From: Syntrophomonadaceae bacterium
GTDB lineage: Bacteria; Bacillota; Dethiobacteria; DTU022
Length of the DNA stretch: 11,360 bases
Direction of reading: 5' to 3'
Assembly: GCA_007129055.1 (NCBI GenBank)
Contig: SKWE01000201.1
Location: 1 to 11,360, forward strand
Part shown: piece after piece, positions 6,235-11,360 of the stretch
Numbering within the stretch: position 1 is the stretch's first letter
Layout: the number at the start of each line of letters is the position of its first letter
Translations under genes and position numbers: made by a program
Notes under the pieces: generated by a model
Told to the model about the DNA's origin: nothing
Seen by the model: the letters and a program-made list of their open reading frames with translations, nothing else
Databases searched by the model: none

Positions 6235-7353
6235 ATGAGAGGTAGTAAAAACTGGAAAGTTTTATTGTGTCTTCTTCTTGCGTCATTTATGATCCTGGCC
6301 CTGGTTGCCGGTTGTGGCCCGGCTGATGATGCAGCACCGGTAGATCCTGATGATCCCGATGAACCTGCAGCACCGACTGGCAGGATTTCTATCAGGTGGA
6401 ATACAGCTGATGTCGGTTCATATGGTTACTCCGTTGCAAGCCTGATGGTTGAACTGCTTAACCGGGAGCTTCCTAACAAATTGGAAGGCACCTACACGGT
6501 TACCATCCACCCCTTCCCGGCAACCGGTGCCGGCATGAAGGCGGCCATGGAGGGTGATGGTGATATTGCCTATACAGCAGACGTGGGGATGACCCAGGTT
6601 TATGCCGAAGAAGCAGCATATAGCCTGGAAGAGTGGCCGGGACGGGCTGACGCCGAGCTTTTGGTACACAGCTTCTATGCCTACCCGATGGAAACTTCCC
6701 TTGCTGTCCACAAGGATAATGCAGCAAACTTCCAAAGCTGGAGCGATTTCGACGGGGAACCGGTCTTCTTTACCCCGGCAGGCTTCATGAACTGGCTCAA
6801 CATGGGCCGGATTTTCAGGGCCCTGGATATTGAATTTAACCATACCGAAATTGATTCAGGTATGGTTGCCGATGCGCTGCGCGACGGTTCTATTGTAGGG
6901 GCAGCCATTTATACAACCGCCGGGCTTTCCCTGCCAACTTATTTAAGAGAAGCAGAAATGAGGCTGGCCGATGAACTGGTTGCTATCAGCCCTACTGATG
7001 AGGAAGTTGCAATGCTTGAAGCAGCAGGACTGGCTGTGCTGGATATTGATGCAACCGTGCCATTTTCTACCGACGTGGGAACCGATGTCTATAAAGCCGT
7101 ACCAATCCTTTTTGCCTACAATGTTATGGCCCATACACCGGCTGAATTTGTTAAAGCAAAACTGGAAATATTCGAGGAGAATGCTGAGCAGTTGGCCCAA
7201 TGGGAACCGGGCTTCGGACCCCTGGCAGCAGACTTTGTGGGAATGCAGGTTTCTGGAATTAGAGCCAACCCAGATATCCCCGTCCACCCGGGCATGGCAG
7301 AGTTCCTGGAGGAAAGAGGCGCCTGGGATGATAGCTGGATCATATCCGAGTAG
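6235..7353 (+). CDS. TAXI-family TRAP transporter solute-binding lipoprotein
   Basis: A 372-residue extracytoplasmic binding protein of a TRAP transporter, captured in front of its cognate fused permease. A lysine-bearing N-terminus and hydrophobic stretch lead to a lipobox LVAGC (residues 23-27), so Cys27 should be lipidated and anchor the protein to the outer membrane face, as expected for a Gram-positive cell. An acidic, proline-rich linker (about 29-47) follows, then a periplasmic-binding fold. TAXI-like features include repeated short strands, YTADVGMTQVYAEE (about 103-116) resembling the family's D(I/V)A...QSD region, and a late block around AVPILFAYNVMAH. The glycine-rich TAXI opening (GTGGTGG-like) is replaced by WNTADVGSYGY, so this is a divergent member. 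GGGGG (6223-6227) precedes the ATG by 7 bases. The ligand is unknown; TAXI proteins bind carboxylates and amino acids. Genomic pairing with the permease makes the family call secure. Confidence 0.85.
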   Translation: MRGSKNWKVLLCLLLASFMILALVAGCGPADDAAPVDPDDPDEPAAPTGRISIRWNTADVGSYGYSVASLMVELLNRELPNKLEGTYTVTIHPFPATGAGMKAAMEGDGDIAYTADVGMTQVYAEEAAYSLEEWPGRADAELLVHSFYAYPMETSLAVHKDNAANFQSWSDFDGEPVFFTPAGFMNWLNMGRIFRALDIEFNHTEIDSGMVADALRDGSIVGAAIYTTAGLSLPTYLREAEMRLADELVAISPTDEEVAMLEAAGLAVLDIDATVPFSTDVGTDVYKAVPILFAYNVMAHTPAEFVKAKLEIFEENAEQLAQWEPGFGPLAADFVGMQVSGIRANPDIPVHPGMAEFLEERGAWDDSWIISE

Positions 7354-7402
7354 TAATTATGAATAGCGCTTAACCCAAAATAACAAAGCAACTGTTGTCG
7401 CT

Positions 7403-7440
7403 GTTTCCATGCATGCGGATTATGCCGCATGCATGGAAAC
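7403..7440 (+). other. Perfect 16-bp intercistronic stem-loop between TRAP genes
   Basis: GTTTCCATGCATGCGG (7403-7418) pairs at every base with CCGCATGCATGGAAAC (7425-7440), leaving a 6-base loop. No T-run follows (the next bases are TAATTACCGG), so it is not a standard intrinsic terminator. Hairpins at this position in binding-protein/permease operons commonly protect the upstream mRNA from 3' exonucleases or partly block read-through, giving more binding protein than permease. That role is inferred from position. Confidence 0.85.
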
Positions 7441-7483
7441 TAATTACCGGCAATAATGCACCTTAAGGGGGAGAGCTGATAAC

Positions 7484-9529
7484 ATGCAAGAGCCTTTTTC
7501 AGGCAGGCTTAAATCGATAGCAACTCTTAGAAACTTATCTTTTTTGATCTCTATTTTCTTCTTTACCTACCTGGTCCACTACTTCCTGACCGGGGCAGGC
7601 GGACCGCTGGAACTGGCTACCCGGATGGTTCCGGTAGCTGTAATAGTCTTTGTATTAAACACCCTGCAGACGAAAAATATCTATCCACGCCTGGGGAACT
7701 TCTGGAACAGGGTAATCGGTATCATCTATATCGGTATCGCCCTGTTTGCCTTGGTCTATTTCTGGTTTGAATTTGAAAATATTTTCATGTATCGCGCCGG
7801 TTCATACAACCAGATTGACTTCATTGTGGGGCTTTTAATGTTCCTGCTGATCATGGAGATATCCCGCAAAATACATACCATCCTGTTTGCCGTAAACATG
7901 GTTTTAATTGTGTATAGCCTCTTTGGTTACCTTTCTCCGGTTGATTTTTTCTGGCATCCTGGAGTTTCATTTACCCGCATTGTAACTTCAACCACCCTGG
8001 AACTGGCTACCGGCATCTACGGCAGGTACGCCCAAATGGCGCTAACCCTGGTTGCTGCCTTTCTTTTACTGGCAGCAGTAGCCAAGGCCTTTGGCGCACA
8101 AAGCGCGATTATTTCTACTATTTACGGGGTTTTCGGGAGGACAAAGCATAACATTCCCCAGGTTGCAGTTCTTAGTTCAGCCTCCCTGGGCGCAGTAAGC
8201 GGCAGCGGAGCAGCGAACACTGCTGTTACCGGTAGTTTTACCATACCGCTGATGATTAAACATGGTATTCACCCGGTATACGCCGGGGCAGTGGAAACCG
8301 CTGCCTCAATGGGAGGGTTAATCATGCCTCCGCTGATGGCCGTTGCCGGCTTTATTATGGCTGATTTCCTTGGCGTTCCATACTGGGATGTGGTAATTCG
8401 CGGTTTCTCCCTTGGCTTTATTTATTTCTCTGCGGTAATCATGTCGGTTTACCTGCTTTCTGTGAGCTCAGTTGCCCAGGAAGAGGTTGACACCCCTGAA
8501 GTCCCCGTCTATAACAAGCTTAAAACATATTCTTTTTTCGCCTGTATTATTTCACTAATCATTATGATGGGTGTAATCGGCTACGGACCAATGCGTTCCG
8601 CTGTTTACACGGCATGCCTGCTGGCCTTTCTACTGCTGGCCATTCATTTATATTACAAGTATAAAGCCCGGGATGAAGCTTTCCAGGATCAGCACTTACC
8701 TTCCATGATCCGGGATGTAATCGAAACTCATGCTGATATGGCCTGGTACCTGGTAATCCTGATGTCCACTCTGGGCATTATGATCGGCCTGTTTACAGTA
8801 ACCGGGTTCATCATGCGCATGGGAGCACTGATGATGCAGCTTGGATCAGTCAGCATTTTCCTTACCATACTCGTTGCCTGGGGCTTCGGCTGGCTGGCCG
8901 GAACCGGGCTTCCGCCGACAGCTACATACATAGTTGTGGCTGTAATTGTAGCCCCGCCTTTTATCGCCTGGGGTATTAACCCCTGGGTAGCGCATATCTT
9001 TGTTTTCCTGATCTCGGTCTGGGGTGAGCTTTCACCGCCAACCTCTCTTACGGCAGCTGTTGCTTCCAGGCTGGCTAACGCTTCATTCATGCGCACAATG
9101 ATGACCGCGCTTAAAATATGCCTGCCTATCCTGGTTATGTCATTTGCTATCTTTATCCGCACCGACCTGGTGACAACCCCGGGACTGCCGCAGATTCGGG
9201 ATACTATCCTGGTTACCCTGGGAACACTTGGCTTTACCTTCGCCATGTTCGGTCGCTTTATCAACCAGGTAAAATTCGATCTGCCTTTGAAGATTGCACT
9301 TTCGATTATTGCGCTGGTGCCTCTCTTCCACCCGAATTTAACCATAGCGATTATCGGCTCAGTTATCGTTTTTGTAGCCCTGGTTATCGGTGTTAAACGG
9401 CATAAGGATATTGGCCCGCTGAAGAGGATTCAGAAAGAGGCGGCTGCTGCTGCTGCAAAAATGAAAGACAAGGACTTGAAAGTAGACAGCATTGAAAGTG
9501 TTAAGACTGATGGATTAGACAGTGCCTAA
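7484..9529 (+). CDS. TRAP transporter fused permease (DctQ-DctM, TAXI type)
   Basis: A 681-residue integral membrane protein that carries a substrate handed over by the TAXI lipoprotein, normally driven by an ion gradient (Na+ or H+) rather than ATP. The N-terminal helices (about 15-145) are the DctQ-like part and the rest is the large DctM-like part; TAXI systems typically have this fusion, at 600-850 residues. Signature stretches: SASLGAVSGSGAANTAVTGS (232-251), then SFTIPLM...AGAVETAASMGGLIMPPLMAVAGFIMADFLGVPY up to 300, and in the second repeat GTGLPPTATYIV (473-484) and WGELSPPTSL (513-522). The C-terminus (about 638-681) is a charged cytoplasmic tail with a six-alanine run and many lysines, of no known role. 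AAGGGGGAGA (7465-7474) lies 9 bases before the ATG. It is 130 bases after the binding protein, across the 16-bp hairpin. No separate small DctQ gene exists, consistent with the fusion. Confidence 0.95.
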   Translation: MQEPFSGRLKSIATLRNLSFLISIFFFTYLVHYFLTGAGGPLELATRMVPVAVIVFVLNTLQTKNIYPRLGNFWNRVIGIIYIGIALFALVYFWFEFENIFMYRAGSYNQIDFIVGLLMFLLIMEISRKIHTILFAVNMVLIVYSLFGYLSPVDFFWHPGVSFTRIVTSTTLELATGIYGRYAQMALTLVAAFLLLAAVAKAFGAQSAIISTIYGVFGRTKHNIPQVAVLSSASLGAVSGSGAANTAVTGSFTIPLMIKHGIHPVYAGAVETAASMGGLIMPPLMAVAGFIMADFLGVPYWDVVIRGFSLGFIYFSAVIMSVYLLSVSSVAQEEVDTPEVPVYNKLKTYSFFACIISLIIMMGVIGYGPMRSAVYTACLLAFLLLAIHLYYKYKARDEAFQDQHLPSMIRDVIETHADMAWYLVILMSTLGIMIGLFTVTGFIMRMGALMMQLGSVSIFLTILVAWGFGWLAGTGLPPTATYIVVAVIVAPPFIAWGINPWVAHIFVFLISVWGELSPPTSLTAAVASRLANASFMRTMMTALKICLPILVMSFAIFIRTDLVTTPGLPQIRDTILVTLGTLGFTFAMFGRFINQVKFDLPLKIALSIIALVPLFHPNLTIAIIGSVIVFVALVIGVKRHKDIGPLKRIQKEAAAAAAKMKDKDLKVDSIESVKTDGLDSA

Positions 9530-9557
9530 AATGTTTTACCTACTTAAAATTAGTGGA

Positions 9558-9586
9558 ACCCGGGCGATCCGCCCGGGTATATTTTT
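9558..9586 (+). terminator. Intrinsic terminator between TRAP permease and citF
   Basis: ACCCGGGCG (9558-9566) pairs with CGCCCGGGT (9570-9578) around a 3-base loop, then ATATTTTT. It ends the TRAP transcript 30 bases after the stop codon and touches the 3' end of the convergent citF. In the citF direction the same stem is followed by TTCCACTAATTTT, a poorer tail, so it may serve both strands with unequal strength. Confidence 0.85.
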
Positions 9587-11126
9587 ATGCCAGGGCCCCT
9601 CTGATGGTATCAATAACCGTACCGTCACGGTATTCCACAACAGCAACAACTTTATCAGAAAAAGCTGGTTTCTGTGGTAGGCCGATCTCTTCTTCGATCT
9701 TCCTCTTTAAATCTTCAATTTCAATTAGCGGAAGACCAAAAGCTTTCAAACTTTCCTTTAAATCACCCCTTCGTGGATTAACCGCTATACCCCGCTCGGT
9801 TACCAGGCAATCAACTGTTGCACCGGGCGTGGTTACGGTAAGGACCCTGTCGATTACAATCGGAATATTTTTTCTCACTGAAGGGGCAACCACTACAGCC
9901 AGCCTGGAGCCGGCAGCAGTATCGGCATGGCCTCCTGAACCGCCCATCACCCTGCCGTCGGAAGCAGTGTGCACGTTGACGTTAAAATCTGTATCAACCT
10001 CAATTGCGCTGAGGATCATGGCATCAAGCCTGTTCACCGCACAGCCCTTGTTATGGGGGTTGGCATAACGGCCTGCCGATATCTCCTGGTGACGGGGGTT
10101 GCTGCGCAAAGAGTTTATAGCGGCCTGGTCAAAGCTCTGGGTGTCGAGCAAGGCTTTGAAATAACCTTCTTCCAGCAGCGCTGCCATCTGTCCCGTGATA
10201 CCCCCCATGCCAAATGAACCACTGATATCAGCGGTTTTCATTTTTTCCCTTAAAAACCGGGCTGCTGCAAGCGAAGCACCACCTGTTCCCGTCTGAAATG
10301 AGACTCCTTCTTTCAACAGCCCTGCCGCTTCTATAACATCCGCTGCCCACCGGGCCAGCTTCAAGCGCAGGGGATCTTTTTCCTCTTTAACTGCCCCCGT
10401 GGTAATACCGGCCGGATCGCCTACCTGGTCAACCTGAACTACGTAATCAACCAGGGTTTCGTCTGCACTGGCAGGTATCAGGGGGTAGGGCGCAAGGTGA
10501 TCGGTAAGGACAACTACTTTCCGGGCATAGCGGCAGTCGGTAAGGCAGTACCCGAGAGACCCACAGGCCGAAGGACCGGTTACCCCATTAAAGTTACCTG
10601 ACGAATCGGCAGCCGAAGCGGCTATGAAGGCAATATCAATCTTCTCTTCACCTGTCTCTATTGCCCTGTCCCGCCCTCCGTGGGTACGAAATATAACGGG
10701 AAAGGGAAATCTGCCCGCAGACATGGCTTCTGCCACAGGGCCGAGCATATAGTTACAGGAAAGCCCGCCGACGGTGCCGTCGACAATATGATCAACCAGG
10801 GGCGCATGAACAGGGAATATTGAACTTAGCGCTACTCTTAAACCTCTAAAGCCCATTCGGGCAGCGGTTTGAAGAACCATATTTGCAACCCGGTCACCAT
10901 TGCGAAAATGGTGATGGAATGAAATTGTCATACCATCTTCAAGACGGCATTCCCTGATTGCCGTTTCTATGTCGGGCAGCAGTTTATCCCCGCCGGGCAG
11001 CAGTTTTCCGGCATAAGTCCCGGTTTTCAAAGGATCCGGATCCCGGCCATGAGGAGTTGTGTAAGGAATGATGTTTTTATAGCCTTTTATAACATCCGGT
11101 ATGGTTCTACCCACCCCGTTAACCAT
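9585..11126 (-). CDS. citF: Citrate lyase alpha subunit (citrate:acetyl-ACP transferase)
   Basis: A 513-residue cytoplasmic enzyme subunit (EC 2.8.3.10). In the citrate lyase complex it exchanges citrate for the acetyl group on the acyl-carrier subunit CitD; CitE then cleaves citryl-ACP to oxaloacetate and acetyl-ACP. The length and many stretches match known CitF proteins: DGMTISFHHHFRNGD, HAPLVDHI, THGGR, GPSACGSLGYC, VDQVGDPA, FQTGTGGASLA, SFGMGGITGQM, LLDTQSFDQAA, NPRHQEISAGRYANP, ASDGRVMGGSGGHADTA, TTPGATVDCLVTERGIAVNP and VVEYRDGTVID at the C-terminus. I prefer the ATG at 11126, which has AGGTGG 8 bases upstream; an in-frame GTG at 11138 lies inside that AGGTGG. The start overlaps the last codons of citE by 8 bases, so the pair is translationally coupled. 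No frameshift or lost motif is seen. CitD and the prosthetic-group genes must lie off the right edge or elsewhere. Confidence 0.97.
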   Translation of the reverse strand: MVNGVGRTIPDVIKGYKNIIPYTTPHGRDPDPLKTGTYAGKLLPGGDKLLPDIETAIRECRLEDGMTISFHHHFRNGDRVANMVLQTAARMGFRGLRVALSSIFPVHAPLVDHIVDGTVGGLSCNYMLGPVAEAMSAGRFPFPVIFRTHGGRDRAIETGEEKIDIAFIAASAADSSGNFNGVTGPSACGSLGYCLTDCRYARKVVVLTDHLAPYPLIPASADETLVDYVVQVDQVGDPAGITTGAVKEEKDPLRLKLARWAADVIEAAGLLKEGVSFQTGTGGASLAAARFLREKMKTADISGSFGMGGITGQMAALLEEGYFKALLDTQSFDQAAINSLRSNPRHQEISAGRYANPHNKGCAVNRLDAMILSAIEVDTDFNVNVHTASDGRVMGGSGGHADTAAGSRLAVVVAPSVRKNIPIVIDRVLTVTTPGATVDCLVTERGIAVNPRRGDLKESLKAFGLPLIEIEDLKRKIEEEIGLPQKPAFSDKVVAVVEYRDGTVIDTIRGALA

Positions 11127-11360
11127 CACTATTGCCACCTGCTTCCTTCCACATTTTCAGGGTGTGCCTGGCCCTGGCTACAACGGGTTCATCGATCATG
11201 CAGCCGTTCAGCATAATTATTCCTCTACCGGACTTTTCAGCCTCTTCTGCTGCCCGAACAATCTTCAGCGCTTTTTCAAAATCGTCCTGCCCGGGCCTGA
11301 AGGCTTCGCGAATTACCGGTATCTGTCTTGGCGAAATAGTTGCTTTAGCCGAAAAGCCTG
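11119..11360 (-). CDS. citE: Citrate lyase beta subunit (citryl-ACP lyase), 3' part
   Basis: The last 79 residues of a CitE-type protein, reading leftward from the window edge to a TAA at 11119-11121; the 5' part is outside. It contains GFSAKATISPRQIPVI (residues 1-16 of the fragment), corresponding to the family's GK.AIHP.QI segment, then DDFEKALKIVRAAEEAEKSG and MIDEPVVARARHTLKMW, the standard CitE C-terminal helices. CitE (EC 4.1.3.34 activity) cleaves citryl-ACP to oxaloacetate and acetyl-ACP using a TIM-barrel and Mg2+. A stand-alone CitE-like or malyl-CoA lyase protein has a similar C-terminus, but the overlap with citF makes the citrate lyase subunit much more likely. Downstream overlap with citF is 8 bases (ATG 11126). 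The catalytic residues lie in the missing portion and cannot be checked. Confidence 0.9.
   Translation of the reverse strand, partial: GFSAKATISPRQIPVIREAFRPGQDDFEKALKIVRAAEEAEKSGRGIIMLNGCMIDEPVVARARHTLKMWKEAGGNSDG

Noticed and set aside
8728..9345. 205-codon antisense frame inside the TRAP permease gene
   Set aside because: It mirrors a strongly conserved membrane protein gene, has no ribosome binding site and reads as low-similarity shadow sequence.
9553..10068. 171-codon plus-strand frame opposite citF
   Set aside because: It lies over the citF 3' half, which matches known CitF proteins along its length, and its start sits within the terminator hairpin.

Overview
The window looks like a chromosomal segment of a Gram-positive, probably anaerobic Clostridia-type Bacillota. 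The support is indirect: strong AGGAGG-like ribosome binding sites, hairpin-plus-T-run terminators, a cshA-type DEAD-box helicase closely resembling Bacillus CshA, a TasA/camelysin-type SipW-dependent secreted protein, a lipoprotein-anchored TAXI binding protein, and citrate lyase genes. The genus cannot be named from this sequence alone.

Layout, left to right. Positions 1-2042 hold an RNA-metabolism / cold-adaptation pair: a 65-residue cold shock protein with its own promoter, leader and terminator, then cshA, each closed by a clean intrinsic terminator. Positions 2100-3314 are a stand-alone unit: a 350-residue TasA-like exported protein with a second, unassigned C-terminal beta-rich region, again with its own terminator. 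Positions 3381-5651 hold a divergent DASS/SLC13-type anion permease followed by a cysteine-rich DUF1847 protein. A roughly 610-base gene-poor stretch follows (5625-6234). It is very AT-rich in its middle and carries a good SigA-type promoter, a 13-base inverted repeat and an orphan perfect Shine-Dalgarno. Positions 6235-9529 encode a complete two-gene TAXI-type TRAP transporter: a lipoprotein substrate-binding protein and a fused DctQ-DctM permease, separated by a perfect 16-bp hairpin. On the opposite strand, converging on it, lie citF (citrate lyase alpha) and the 3' end of citE (citrate lyase beta), which runs off the right edge.

How the parts may fit together (inference): an anion permease, a TAXI-TRAP uptake system and citrate lyase lie within 8 kb, which suggests a neighbourhood devoted to uptake and cleavage of organic acids. 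Citrate lyase splits citrate into acetate and oxaloacetate, and either transporter could plausibly bring in a di- or tricarboxylate, but neither substrate can be read from the sequence. I see no mobile element, CRISPR array, tRNA or rRNA, and no clear sign of a novel defence or enzymatic system. The most unusual items are the altered SNT motifs of the permease, the C-terminal region of the TasA-like protein, the DUF1847 gene, and the long regulatory-looking leader ahead of the TRAP genes.
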